The notes beneath the pieces are model-generated. The model had not been told where the DNA came from. It ran no database searches and worked only from the letters and a program-made list of their open reading frames with translations. 64,000 nt of DNA from Acanthochlamys bracteata (taxonomy: Eukaryota; Streptophyta; Magnoliopsida; Pandanales; Velloziaceae), in the NCBI GenBank assembly GCA_019914995.1, contig CM034132.1, forward strand, positions 7,487,524-7,551,523, given 5' to 3'. A program made the translations under genes and the position numbers. Shown one piece after another: positions 45,901 to 58,288 of the stretch (position 1 is its first letter; every line of letters starts with the position of its first letter).

Positions 45901-47088
45901 ATTATTGGCTTGCTTAGCTAGTGTAAAATCACTTTTGCGAAATGCAAAAAGTAAAAGTTCTCCAAACCATGGCTTTAAACTCAATCCCAAAATGAAGCTT
46001 AAATAAAGACGAATGAAGACAAATTCAAATAGATGATACCTTAAATAATCTGTCAAGTATAACCGATCTGATTCAAATGAATCATTAGCATTCTCAATAA
46101 AGAAATTTAGTTTGTGTTGAATCAAATAAGATGTCCTATATGGATTCTCCGGCGTGGATCACTGCATTCGTCGCTTTAGGGGTCTTTATCCATTACCTTC
46201 AGTTGTTAATTGATTGATTACTACCAGCTCCTAATATTGACATTGTTGGACCAATAGCTCAAATTGAAGGGAATTGAAAGAGATATTACAATGATGGGAG
46301 GAAGAAAATAACCAAATGGTTCGCTTGGTTCACTTGAACTTACATCAAATTTCTTAAAACCAGATAATGTTATGAGATGGGCCCATACTTTTGAAGTGGC
46401 GCAGGCAGGTGTTAAGCAGCTACCACACCTTCGAATGCATACAGCCTAACCCAGATAGTTTCCAAAAAATCATCACACTACCTACTTTCAAAAGTACCAA
46501 AGAAAACAATTACTTACGTTAAAATGCCAAAGGCCTCTTACTGGGCTATGTTTTGACAAAACTAAATTGAAGCAAATTGAATTGAGCACTACCATATGAA
46601 GCTTTAGTTAGATAACTTTTGATCTTGTTACGTTCATGAAACTAAAAGGGTCTTCCATTGGTTGCAATTATGTTTTCTTTGTAGGTCAGTTACTAAGACT
46701 ATGTGTCATTGTCTTTTTTTATTTCTTTTGCATTCGTGTCGTGAAACTATTATTGGATTCAGGTGTTTCACCTTTTGTTTGACTTGATCTTAGTTGCTTC
46801 TTCTCATGTTTTACGGAACTGGTTTGGTAACTTGGGCGATATATTATACTTCCACATAACTCTTAGTTCGAGTTGCACTTGTCTCAGTTTGAATCAGGAA
46901 GGAAGAGAATATTTAGTCTGGACGACGCGGCTGAAGGTGCAAAACGAGCCCGCCATTTCTTGGAGGACTTCTCCTTGCTTCCTTTGGATCAGATGGACAT
47001 TAGGCAGTCCTTAGAATGCATCCATAAGCTGAGAACTGACCTTGAGAAAGATTCCAAACAAAATGCATGGCTTCAACAATTCTTCTGA
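30939..47088 (+). CDS. MSH2: DNA mismatch repair protein MSH2 (complete, 13 exons)
   Basis: MSH2 pairs with MSH6, MSH3 or plant MSH7 and recognises mismatches and small loops in the nucleus. Exons: 30939-30990, 31139-31188, 31297-31329, 32115-33188, 33567-34121, 34197-34307, 34397-34486, 34568-34639, 38322-38432, 38847-38973, 40037-40224, 42067-42216, 46888-47088. All junctions are GT-AG, phases agree, and the sum is 2,814 nt, i.e. 937 residues, the length I recall for Arabidopsis MSH2. Domains run MutS I (near 15-130), connector, lever/clamp, then ATPase from about 655. Walker [10 protein letters not shown] is at 667-675, STFMQE at 721-726, Walker [14 protein letters not shown] with DE at 746-747, and ATHFHEL follows in exon 11. 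No stop or frame break is seen. Introns 8 (3.7 kb) and 12 (4.7 kb) are long and hold transposon remnants. The last exon's acceptor (TCTCAG at 46,882-46,887) was chosen because it preserves phase and gives FESGRKR, like other plant MSH2 proteins. Confidence 0.96.
34943..35155 (+). repeat. GTTTGG-type AT-rich MITE in MSH2 intron 8
   Basis: Begins GACGTTTGGCGTTGCGTTTG, contains AATTTTGGAAAGTACA, and ends near CCCAAACATCTCCTAAGAG. The same order of motifs occurs at 44,583-44,838. The rest of intron 8 (35,160-38,321) is T-rich intron sequence without any family I recognise. Confidence 0.5.
40520..41260 (+). pseudogene. Decayed LINE reverse-transcriptase fragment in MSH2 intron 11
   Basis: Sense-strand reading gives, in order, LVMDELT-like and GERKEE-like pieces, ESKGF and [12 protein letters not shown], then [19 protein letters not shown] and [12 protein letters not shown]. 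At the 3' end, in another frame, comes [19 protein letters not shown]. These are the C-terminal reverse-transcriptase and 3' motifs of plant non-LTR retrotransposons, probably the RTE clade. It carries several stops and frame shifts (for example TAG after MHRV near 40,845 and TAA after RIV near 40,886), lacks the 5' part, and lies in the same orientation as MSH2. It is spliced out with the intron. Confidence 0.8.
43125..43330. repeat. AAGTGAGTTT repeat in MSH2 intron 12
   Basis: Related to 30,480-30,738: repeated AAGTGAGTTT, AAGTGGGTTTG and GGAAGTGA words, opening with GGTTGTAGTAAAGTTGAG. Boundaries are approximate. Confidence 0.4.
43843..44098 (+). repeat. GTTTGG-type AT-rich MITE in MSH2 intron 12 (copy 1)
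   Basis: Starts ACGTTTGGGAGTGCTTTTGA and ends with AAGCTTAGCCAAATATCACTT, which is roughly inverted to the start. The middle is a long A/T run. Confidence 0.5.
44583..44838 (+). repeat. GTTTGG-type AT-rich MITE in MSH2 intron 12 (copy 2)
   Basis: Shares TAGTGCTTTTCAA, AATTTTGGAAAGTACA and AACATTTCCTAAAAGAG with the intron 8 copy, in the same order and orientation. The remaining parts of intron 12 (42,217-46,887) show no gene; an open frame at 45,709-46,125 (minus) resembles nothing I know. Confidence 0.5.
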
Positions 47089-47881
47089 TTATGTTTTATA
47101 TAGTGATATTACTCATCGGTGTATCACTGAGCATTTTAGGCATGGCCAAGTTTTGGTTTTATGTGTGGCTTTTGGGAAAATGATGCCATGTGCCCAGTTT
47201 GTAGCAAGATAATGTCTTTGAGTTAAGGAGACTGGAGTTTTTCATAGAGCTTTGGGAATGGATGCGCTTCGTTATACAAAATACTATTTTGTCACGAGTG
47301 TAGCAGTGCGCTTTTGTTATAGAAACCATCAGGCGGTTTTTAAAAGTGTTTTTGAAATAGAATTATTTTAAATATAAAATATTTTTATTCTCTTTTTTAA
47401 AAAATTAATAAAAATAAATAATAAATAAATTTTAATATGTAGAAATTTTTTGTATTTTTTAAATTTTTATAAAAAGTATATTGAAAAATGTGAACTGAAA
47501 ATTGAAAAGTTTTTTTGAAAAGTTTAGTCAAACGTCTTGGATTGTTTAGTTTCAGGTAGTAAATACTTTCGTATGTGAACTGTAGAGCTTTATATTCAGG
47601 TGAAGGTGAAACAATTCTGCTAGTTTATTTCAAATTTTTCGATAATCTTGTTTTTAGGCCCTTGTTTCGAAGTGCTTATGGATTCTCTTAGAGTTCTGGC
47701 TAAGCTCTTCTTCACAATCATTGAATTTTCGGAATAATCGTAAGTTATCCTATGCTTCCTGTCAAAAACTGAATATATTGAGATTGTAGAGCAGAGGATT
47801 CAAGCTGCAGAATCAGGAATTTGGATATGCCAACTGAAATAGGATGCCATGCAAAATGTCTGGACAGTAGCGCCTTTCGCG
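47089..47881. other. Space between the convergent MSH2 and GT61 genes
   Basis: 793 bp that must hold the 3' UTRs of both genes. A GTTTGG-type AT-rich repeat in the opposite orientation occupies about 47,325-47,545 (ending AGTCAAACGTC). No other gene is visible. Confidence 0.6.
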
Positions 47882-50823
47882 CTAACTAAGAGAAGTTTGT
47901 GATAACAGTTGCCGGGCTTGCAACAATGTTTCCTTAAATCTTACCAAGTCGAGTGTCACATTTTGTCCGTCGGTGTACACGGGCTTGCTGACATTGTACC
48001 CTTGAAGGTTTATTGACCAAGGGTCGGCGAGCACTGGATGATCTCTGGGGTATTTGTTGTACAACGAGCTCTCCTCTACTATGGTATGGTACTCGACATA
48101 CTGGAGCCCCATCTTTGCTGCCGGCCGACCGTAATAGACAGCTGATGCCCAGTCAAGCCCCCATGGCACGACTTGTAGCAGCACTGCACGAGGACGCAAG
48201 AACACCATGTTGGTTAGTCCGGCTCCATGCACGCCTATCAAAACATTGCAATCGTTTACCAGCTCGGCAAACTCCTTGACGTTTGACATTCGCTCTGGTC
48301 TTGCTAACTCTACCTTAAAGCCCGAATCCTTCAACAGCTCCACTACTTCATCCTCATTCAGTAACACTCTTGAATTCTGCCGAGAAATAAGGACAAGAGT
48401 TGGCTGAAGTACAACTGATGGAGTGATTGGTGATGAATCAAGGAAGAATGAAGCATGGAGGAACCTTTGGAAGTCCCTCACCGTGAAGCCCCCTGGTGGA
48501 TCAGCGGCATTGCATTCAAGGTTTCCGTGATATTTCAGGCCAACCACTGCAGCAGGGAAGCAGTGAACTGTCGGGGATATAAAGCTAGAGTTTGAAGACG
48601 CCACAATGATATCTTCAGAAGACGATAAATGCAGTAGGACCTTGCGGTACTTGTCAGTCCACCACGGCTCGTAGTCAGTGACAACGATCTTGAGTCCACT
48701 TAGACGAAGACGGCCTGCAGTGAGGAAGAGAGGGATGATGACATCATTGATGTCATGGAAGAAATTTCCCGCAAATCCTCCATTCGAGAAAACAACGGCA
48801 GGGACAGAATGAACAACATCGCAGTGATCAGGAGAAGAGCTGAGATCGGTAGTCAAGCGAACAGGGGATGTCCGCTCCATGGCGAGCATGTCTGTCTTTC
48901 GGGCATAGGGACGCAGCTCGAAGAAATTAGCATGGCCCTGCGGAAGTTGCTGTCCACCGGTGAGGTAAACGGCTGTAGGGGAAGTAGGAGTAGCAGTGGC
49001 AATCTTGACGGAATTTGAAGTTATGCAGATGTCTGACTCTGTATCGGATACACATGCCACGCCCATCTCATGGAGGCCCCTGCGCGCCTTACCTGAATTT
49101 CAATTGATGCACAGAACAGAAAAAGTTGGACTGAAATTGCCTAAACTCATTCAGCAACGACATATACGAAAAAAAACCTACCGTAAGTTTATATGAGATG
49201 TAGATTAATTTCTGGCCGAATGGTTATGGAAATATTCTCTACCAATAACTGAATAGATTACAAATTACAACTAATATTTTTATAGATAGATTCGTTTATG
49301 TAATGGAATTTCTCATATTCGTTAGGGTTAAAAAGCTATCCGCTACTAAAGTTATGAGAATCAATGATGATGGAAAAATTCCACAAAGTCCTCCACTATC
49401 AAGGGCAATCTAACTCTTTCACTTTCTAATTGGCCCTACGAAACAATTTAAGACCACTCCACCCAATAACTTTTAATTAGCTAAGCGTCATCGGCACGCC
49501 ATACTGAGAAAAGAAGAGAGCATCCACAATTCAAATATGTAACTATATCATGACTAGAATAAGCATGATTGCTTCCTCTCCCTTGGCCAGTGATGCTAAG
49601 ACGCATTATTTCTAAAAAGCAGATTAGGTTCAACTTCTAACTCAATTTCAAACGTTATTTGAAGACGTTTGCAAATGCTTATGATAACAAAATTTTATGA
49701 GATTTTTGAAAAAAATATATTTGATGTTTTTAACCCAAAAGAATAATAAAATATGATCTATAATTTATCAGTATTTTTTTAAAATTTTTAAAAATTCTAT
49801 AAAAATATCGTTGAAAGTGTATTGAAGACGTGACAAGTTTTGGGAAATGAAATACACTGCCATATGTAGTGCCAAATATCCCATTGTCGTCCAACTTTTA
49901 GTGGAACTGGATTCTTTTGTATTATTTTGCTAGGAATGAGTGAATGAAACCTGATTCTTTTAAAACTTGAATCACAAGTTTTTGACAATTTTTTTCAACA
50001 TCCTCCAGAAGCAATCCAAGAATTTATGTGCCCCGCAACTAACACTGGGACCAAAATGCTGCAGTCAAGCAGAAAGCACGGTTTGCAGCATAGCTGTAGT
50101 TCGGAGAAAAAAGGAAAGTAAGTGCTGACAATTTTAGAACCTTATTCTTTCACCTTCATTACGGATTATCGACGAGCTTCAAACATTACACTTGGTTTTC
50201 ACTTTACCAATCTCACTTTCAATTAATTACTCGACTTATTCTCCTTTATTATTATTACTTTTTTTGTCGGGATAAACCGTCACCGCCTTGATGTTACTCA
50301 ACCTCTTCAAATTTCGACGTCTGATTTTTGTACACCACGCTATTTTTCAGCTATATACCTACGTTGCACCGACGTGAATCAACGTCACTGTGTAAATCTG
50401 TTGTAGACGTCAATGCCAACACACGGAGATATTATCGAAGTTAACATGTTACATAATGAGGACGACCATTACTACCTATAACTAACAGTAAGGAGATCAT
50501 AATTAGCTAGGAAACACACCTCGCACTAGTTTCCGTAAGATGAACTCGGTGCTCAAACTCCTCTCCGCGCCTTTGTATACGCTGCTTACGGTTGCTGAGA
50601 CAGTACTTGAATGGCTTTCCCATCGGTTGAACTGAATCCTCCCTTCAAAACAACAGGTATTATAAAATCAAGTACTAGTCACAATACAGAACGAAATATT
50701 TCTATATATGAACTTACATAGATCGTGCGGTAGGACTTTGCAGCGGAGAACAATGGCATAGAGAAAGGGGATGAAGAGTAACCCCAGAGCCAGCTTCCTA
50801 GATCCCTTAGCTGCTGCAGCCAT
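47882..50823 (-). CDS. Family 61 glycosyltransferase, type II membrane protein (3 exons)
   Basis: Exons on the minus strand: 50823-50718, 50642-50520 and 49092-47882; introns are GT-AG of 75 and 1,427 bp. The sum is 1,440 nt, i.e. 479 residues. I chose the ATG at 50,823 because it gives a short basic N-terminus and one hydrophobic anchor (LALGLLFIPFLYAIVL, about residues 12-27). A stem follows, then the GT61 (DUF563) domain from about residue 85: ACVSDTESDIC, VVFSNGGFAGNFFHDINDV, LVLISRQNSRVL, and the family hallmark IGVHGAGLTN near residue 365. The exon 2 end STEFILRKLVRG is also typical of plant GT61 proteins. The family contains Golgi enzymes that add arabinose or xylose to xylan and the N-glycan beta-1,2-xylosyltransferase. 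A xylan-decorating role is likely; the exact sugar cannot be told. No stop or frame break is seen. Confidence 0.93.
49650..49850 (+). repeat. AT-rich MITE-like repeat in GT61 intron 2
   Basis: Opens with AAGACGTTTGCAAATGCTTATG and has the long A/T run and AGAATAATAAAA word of the copy at 43,843. The right boundary is not clear. Confidence 0.4.
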
Positions 50824-50904
50824 ACTGCTTCAACTCTAGATGGTATGATAGTTATAGAGCATTATAATCCTCACGCGCTCTTAGAACACAAATAAGAGGT
50901 GAAC

Positions 50905-50922
50905 ATACATATATATTATTTA
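50905..50922 (-). promoter_or_regulatory. TATA-like element of the GT61 gene
   Basis: On the minus strand AATAATATATATGTATG lies about 85-100 bp before the chosen start codon, a fitting place for a TATA box. Other AT-rich stretches nearby could serve instead. Confidence 0.35.
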
Positions 50923-50959
50923 TCATAAAAGATATATTCATGCATTGTTATAGCTACGA

Positions 50960-53025
50960 GAAGAAGCAACTGAAGAGGGAGTGACGGTTAGGTGGTCTCA
51001 TTCCAATAGCTTATAGTAGTGATGGGTGGATGTATTAATTTCATGCTGCTGCATGGAAAAGCAACTAAAAGCACTTTCCAACTTTAATTCTCAATTATCG
51101 CAGAGCGTTATTGCAATATGTATCTGCCGCATAAATTTTTTGCTTAGATTGAGCCTCCCAAAAAAAAGCTATTCTATGCTCAGGCTCCCCTAAATCTGAC
51201 TGCATTACGTATTGGGACACAAGCTGAATTACTAAAGTAGGTAAAAGTGCATTTAACTGCACAAACTTGTGTGCACCAACGACTGAGCGGTATGAATGCG
51301 CGCACGTTCTAATGCACACACAAGTGTGAATACCAAAGCTCGCATACATATACCTTGTCTTAGGTAAGCAACTACACTCAAAGTTGGAAATTTGGAATAT
51401 ATATGAAGCGGTTCTGAAACCGTTTTTGCAAATTGATATACTGTTTGTGCAGATAGGCATTAAAATTTGACATGAGATTGAGAGAGTGCACTTTGGATGA
51501 ATGGATGGAGAAATGAGGAGTAGAATCCAATCCACAGGATTTTTGCAATATATGCCACTAAACTTTGTTGTTGTTGCGTCTGACAGTGACTACCTAACAA
51601 CAACCACTCTTCACTCTTGGGGTTTGGTGCATCACTGCAGATGCAACTTTTTTAGTTTTTTTCTTTCTTCTTTTTTGTTTGTTCAAAATTTATCATGTTA
51701 TCATATACAGTGAATGAAAAAAATGATGAAGATCATTACTAGTGAAACTTTTGGTTCAAGGTTCCAAATCCAATAGAGGGTCTCACTAGCTGTGAGACAG
51801 AGCTTGAGGATCAATTTTTCCGTCTAAAGACAAAGATTGAAACAATAAGATGCCTTTGGGGTGATACAAATTGAATCCACGGTGACGGTTACGTTTCCGG
51901 CAAGAAGAAAGACAATCTTTTTCATTGGAAGAAACAAATCAAACTTCTAGCTTAAAGCTCTGTAATCCTTTATTTAAACTTGTTAGGTCTAAAAAAATTT
52001 ATTCAAGGTCCAAGTAAAATGATGGTAATGAAAGAAGGAAATCAATGTCGACCAAGACTACTACAAGTATACTCAAAACTACAGATGCATTGCATGCCTT
52101 ATAAGCTTGTATTAATTGAGTGAGAGTACCTGCAATCAATGGTATGATGAATTTAAAAATATGCATTTTGATTGCTTAAATATATGAGCTTCATGATTTT
52201 AAAGATAGCTACACATCCATAAACTCCTTAGCTTATATCAACAAAACTATAGAATTGGAGAATCCGTAACAATTGGAACCTAACTTGAATATTTTGTAGG
52301 GAATTGTAAAATTTCTTTTACAAGGAATGTTTGAGCATTCTCTAGTGATTAATATATACACAATATATTAATCACAACTTGCAAAAGGAAAGTAAATAAG
52401 AACATGAAAGGATTGCTGAAGATTTGCATAATAAAAATAATACTGAAATTGCTACCGACACTTATTCCCTAATTCCGTTGCTTTCTTCGTATTCAATTGA
52501 GAATATCATAATACAAAAGTTGCAGTTTGTCACCAAACGTATAAAATTTGAAGTCAACACGTGTTTTAATGCAGAAAGCTACATCCTACCAATATGATTC
52601 AATTAACACGAGCCTGCATAATTAAGAGCTGCCTAAAAGTTGTGATCCTCTTTTAGCCTAACAGGAAAGTTCGGGTTAGAAGTAGAGTCATTAGATCATA
52701 CAACTGCAATTGAAAAAGAGCACGTAGGCTTTGTTTGGGGTGCGACTTTAGAGATTTGTTTGTGGGAGAAATAACCAAAAGAAAGAAAGAAAAAAAAAGT
52801 GACGAAAACTTTTTAGGGAATTTGATCGCTAATCATTTATTCAAACCATATTTATGAAATACTGCGACTACATTTGAGTTTGATTTCCTTCATTTTTTTG
52901 TTTAAAATTCTGGAAGAATCGTAAAGGCAAACTGCAGAATTAAAGAGACCGATAGCTCTCTACTCATAGAATTTACTTCTTTTCCTCCTCTTTTTCATTT
53001 CGATATTGACAAACCATCTAAACTG
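50960..53025. other. No gene recognised upstream of GT61
   Basis: Includes the distal GT61 promoter. An open frame of 146 codons at 51,095-51,535 (minus) has a composition and content unlike a known protein and is probably chance. The rest is AT-rich. Confidence 0.45.
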
Positions 53026-53463
53026 ATGATTCTACATGGGAATCACGGTCTATTAACTAGATAAACAGAAAAAATTAAGTAATTCTAATGCAATAACTAA
53101 AATGCTAGAAAATTTTGATATTTTCTCCCTGCTGCACATCATGCTTACTATATACTTGAATTAGAGGAAACAGCTCAACACTAGGAGAAACAAAATATCA
53201 TATTCATGTAGGAGACTTTAGGATCATGACATACAAGGCAATTAACCATTTGCATAAGCTTTTGGGGCATCCAACCTTTGTTCACAAAAAGCAGAGGATA
53301 ATTAGAGCATTGTCAAGCAGCTATTTGTGGAAAAGCACTTAGGGTTCTACATAGGTTGAATGCTAGCTCTAACTCTTATTATGATGGGTGCTTGAACGGT
53401 TGTAGTTGGGCTAGGAGCCCTTGTGAGTCAAGTGTTACTTCCTGATTACTGCCATTCGTAACA
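53026..53463 (-). repeat. 3' LTR of the Ty3/gypsy fossil
   Basis: About 438 bp matching the right LTR along its length, including TAATAGACC near 53,050, CATATTCATGTAGGAGAC near 53,199, and the start TGTTACGAATGGCA on the minus strand at 53,463. Confidence 0.85.
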
Positions 53464-53476
53464 TTTCCTCCCACTT
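53464..53476 (-). other. Polypurine tract of the Ty3/gypsy fossil
   Basis: AAGTGGGAGGAAA on the minus strand directly precedes the LTR start TGTTACG, as expected for the second-strand primer of an LTR element. Confidence 0.75.
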
Positions 53477-56400
53477 GAGAACCATCCTCATCCTCAATGG
53501 AGAGCCTTTTGCGCATAATTGAGCAATCTTCCTATGTGGCATACTCATCCGGGAAGTCTTCCTAGGCAATTACTGCCTCTTTGCGGCTAGAGTTGCCCAT
53601 AGGAATGTTGAGATAACTTAGTATTTGACGTGGCTTAAGGTGTAAATAGCGATTCTCAGACAACTTGGGGAGCTAATCGGTAACCTGGGGAGGCACAAAG
53701 CAGCCATCGTTAAGTTGAGACATATGTACCACTGGAAGAATTTTGGATTCGGTAGAAAGATTTAAACGATATGCCACCTGTCCCACACGCTCCAATACTT
53801 GGAAAGGATTACATAATCTATGTCTCAGCTTACAATGGCGATGATCAAAGATTGACGCCTGGCTGAAATTTTATATCTTGGCGGTGCCGATCAGTTGGCT
53901 ATTATTTGATTTGTGCTTTCTAGAGGTGGAGCTTGAGATCATGAAGGATCACATCGCGTTCGCTCAACTAAGAGTCGATACAATTAGTCTTACCTGGTCC
54001 TATTGGCACAACAACCAAGGGCGTTGGAGAACGACTACAAACAACCTCAAACAAGGATATTCCATTTGTAGAATCAATGCTAATTTTAAAAGAGTATTCT
54101 GCCCAATGTAGCTAACGTATCCGTTGTCGTTGGTGTTCAGCTACAATACATTGCATATAAGATCCAAGGCCTCAGTTGAGGACCTTTGTCTAGCCATCGC
54201 ATTGGGGATGGTAGGAGGAGCTCATATAGAGCGTGGTTCCCTGCAAACTATGGAGTTCCTCCCCAAAGGAGCTGAGGAACACTTCATCTTGATGAATGAT
54301 GATCGTCTCTAGTTTCCCGTGAAGCTTAACAATTTCTCGTGTCTCTACAATAGAGGATGCTATATAGGGGTGGCGTAGAGGAAGAAAATTATCGTACTTT
54401 GATAGATGATCAACGACAAGAATGACATCCTTGACTTCGAAGAGTGATAAGCCTTTGATGAAATCCATTGAGAAATCCATCTATATGGCCTCTGGAATTG
54501 GCAATGGTTATAGAAGCCCAGCTGGATGAAGAGAAGAGGTTTTTGCCTTAACACGTGTCACACATAGCAATGTGTCGTTGAACGTCTTTGCTCATCCTTG
54601 GCTAGTAAAATATATTAGAAATACACTTATAAGTTCGAAATCTACCTCCATGTCCGGCCGAATGAATTGTGGGCTTCGAACAAAAGTTGTTTCCTTAGAG
54701 AAGAGATAGTTGGAATCCAAATGCGGTGCTTCCATAAAAGAAGGCCATTGCTTATGGTTAGCGGCGAAGTGTCATCCAAACAAAAACGTTGAATAATAGC
54801 TTGAGTATTCAGATTCGAGACTTGAGCTTGCCTAAGATCATCCAAAAAAGATGATTGAATTGTGGTAAAAGCTAAGAGTGTTGCAAATAGGTAACGAGAC
54901 AAGACATCTGCAATGATATTGTCCTTCCCCGATCGATATTCAATTGCATAGTTCATAGCCCAATAATTCACTAGCCACTTATGTTGTGCTGGAGTGGCAA
55001 GATACTGCTCCAAAAGATACTTTAAGCTCATGTAATCAGTTTTGATAAGGAAGCGACGCCCTAGAAAATAAAGTCGCCAGTGTTGCACTGCAAGAACTAA
55101 AGTAATGAGTTCTTTTTCATAGGTGGAACGTGAAAGTGCCGCACCAGAGAGTGCTTTGTTGAAATAGGTAATTAGCCATTTGCCTTGTGATAAAACTGCT
55201 CCTATTTCGCGACCAAAAGCATCAGTCTCTATAGAAAAAGATTGTTCAAAATCATGACTGGCTAGTACTGGTGTAGAAGCTCTAGCAATTTTAAGTATGT
55301 GAAGGCCTCAACTCCATCTGTCGACTAGGATAAAGAGTCTTGTCTAATAAGAGCTGTCAAGGGAGTGGCCAATATACCATAGTCCTTGACAAATACGGCG
55401 ATAATAGCCAATCCTAGGAAACCCCGCAAGGAAGTGACAGACGTGAGTGTAGGTCAATCAATTATTGCTTGCACCTTTGAGGAATCAACGAATATGTCTT
55501 TGGTAGAGATAATGTGTCCCAAGTATTCTAAGGAGGAACGACTAAAGAGACTCTCAGAGAAGTTTGCTAGGAGCCTTCCTTCTTGCAACTCGGAGAGGAC
55601 TAGTTGTAGGTGTTAGCGATGTTCCTACCAAGAGTAACTGTAAACCAAAATGTCATAAAAGATATAAGGATGAATTTACGTATATAAGACCGAAAGATGT
55701 CGTTCATAAGAGATTGAAAACTTGCCGGTGCATTTTTTAGGTCGAATGACATCACGAGAAACTCCTTATTGTCGTCATGAGTTCTAAATGCTGTTTTGTG
55801 GACGTCATCACTATGAAATCGAATCTAGTTACATGAAGATCTTAAGTCCGATTTGGAAAAAAAAATGAGCACCGTGTAATTCGTCCAAACCGGAATTATT
55901 TCTGAACCTTGATTGTTATTCTATTTAGTTTGTGGCAAACATAACTACCAAGACTAGTCCTTCCTTTTGACAAGCAGAACAAGAGATGAGAAGGCAAAGG
56001 AACTCGGCCGTATAATGCCCTGAGTATTTCGTTGACAATCTGTTCTATTTCAGCTTTTTGAATGTAGGGATATCAGTAAGGTCGAAGGTTAAAAGGGAAG
56101 GTACTTAGAAGCAGTGAAATGTACTGATCACATAGACGAGAATGAGGCAATCCTTGTGGTGGTGTAAAGATCGCTGCATACTGTGACAAAAGAGTTTGGA
56201 GATCTGTTGGTATTTGTGTAGTTGATCTTGTCTCTACAGGGGTAGTATGATGAATGACACACAAAGAGCTCAGTTGATGTATGCCAGTAAGACTAGAGAT
56301 GACTTCATGCCTGATGCTTTGAAGAATGAAATCATGGTCATTCAATGAGAAACGCATGTCTAAACATTTCCTATTGTAAATAACATCTCTAAGGCTTTCA

Positions 56401-58269
56401 AGCCATTGAATGCCAAGTACTATGTCCGTACTACCCAATAGAAAAGGATAGGCATCCAAGATTAGGTCCACACCTTGGACATATATGGAAATTTGTTGGT
56501 ATATGGCTTAAATTATCTGCAGACAGTTATCAACAAGTTCCACTCGAAGATTATTCACTTGTATGGTAGAAAGATGTAGTTGCTTGGCTAACCAGTTGGT
56601 GATAAAATTATGTGTACTGTTGGAGTCAATGAAAATTTTGTGTGTTTCTTGATGCGACAGATGACCCTGATGGTTTGAGGTCCAATGAGGTAATGAATGA
56701 GATTTAAAGGGTAGAGTTGTATCATCGGAAGTGGTCTCATCCATAGAGGGTTACTCAAGCTGGTTATCTTCAATACCAGCAATGGTGTATAATCATACGG
56801 AGCATCGGCGGTTACGGTTGTACTTTTCGCCATAATACAAGCAAAGGCTCTTGGTGAGGCAGAGATTAATTTATGCCATAGTTAACTTAGTATGAGATGT
56901 CCTGATGTGGATGGTGGAGCCAGAGTGTTGGAAGTAACAAAAACTGTTGAGGTGGAAACAAAAGAGGGGCTTTACATGGGCGAGCCAGTATTAAGGGACT
57001 TAGATGGAAGTGTTCCCCACGGTTCAGAAGTTTGCTCTATGGAGACCTTTTGTTCATTATGCTTGGCCAACACATAAGCAGACTATTGGTCCTGTGACCT
57101 CTTAGCCATTATCTCTAAGGCTAACTTCCGTTGTAAGCCACTGCAGAATCGTCCGATGATGTCTACTCAGTTGCGAACGGCATACGAGTCCGGTGGTCCT
57201 GAAACTCCTTTTTGTAATCCGCAATGAATCCAATCTAGGAGAGTCTTTGCAGCGCAAAACAAGTATCACCGAGTTCTTTTGGCCCAAACTAATGTGGAAT
57301 TGGGTTGGACAACTCATCCTAAGAATGTGTGGTTGGTTTCTTTCGAAGTTTTGGTACCACCTATTAGCCTTGCTAGTGAAGTATATGACCAAATGGCAAT
57401 CCGGTCTTGAGGTGTCATGTGATGGTAGTGAAAATATTTTTCTGCCTAATATAATCATTCTTGCGAGTCAGTGTTGTCGAAGGTGGATAGCTTGTGCTTG
57501 TCACGTGGTACTGATTGTAGGGCAGTATTTGGCGACCCAACAAGTATGGGTGGGTGATGTACGAACTGGTGCGGATTCTTAGTCCATAAAAATTACTCAT
57601 TTGAGAGTGTGGCATACCGTAAGGAAAAATTAAAGATAATGGTAGGACTGAATGTAAGTGTGATAAGACAGTTTCAAATTGGGGAGGTACTATTAGAGTG
57701 GATGAAACGATTTGAAATTATGGAGGTGGTGTGGAATGAAAAATTTTGTTATGGAAGGATGCCATACAAGGCTAACAGTTAGCAAAGGGATAGAGAGAGG
57801 GTTAATTGAGGTGGCGAGTGGAGAAGCTGGAAAATAAGGTTGTGAAATAAGGGGGAAAAAATGAGTTGGAGACTGACTACTAGTGAGACTGTGGAAGGGA
57901 TAGAGTGTGGTTGTTTTGTGATATGGTCGCGAATAGAGGAGGGAATGGATTGAACAAATGTATGGTGTTGTGATCTCCTATAGATCTGTCAGTTTTGTAT
58001 GTTTTTGTAAAGAGGTTGGGCTTGGATAGTCGCGAGTTTGCATCAATTCCTTCATTGTTTTCTATACTTTGTCTTTTCAACTATCAGTACTAAGCTGGTA
58101 GCAATTAGAGTAATTAGTAAATGCAATTGCCCCAGCTCCCTCGGCTCTGTTCTATTTAGAGTAGCGGATGAAAGAGGCTAACGGAAGATTGTGCATGATT
58201 CCGGTGATGACTAGTCCGAAGAATTAAATTCTTCGCATGCTGAAGACGTAATCATTATCCAAAAATCGT

Positions 58270-58283
58270 TGCTCATGATACCA
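58270..58283 (-). other. Primer-binding site (initiator tRNA-Met type)
   Basis: TGGTATCATGAGCA on the minus strand, a few bases inside the 5' LTR, resembles the common plant site TGGTATCAGAGC. Confidence 0.7.
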
Positions 58284-58288
58284 CTTAA

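Noticed and set aside
45709-46125. 138-codon minus-strand open frame inside MSH2 intron 12
   Set aside because: It is antisense in an intron with no family resemblance and no leader or tail signals.
51095-51535. 146-codon minus-strand open frame
   Set aside because: No recognisable domain, no splice or promoter context, and a Cys/Ile/Ser-rich makeup that fits chance.
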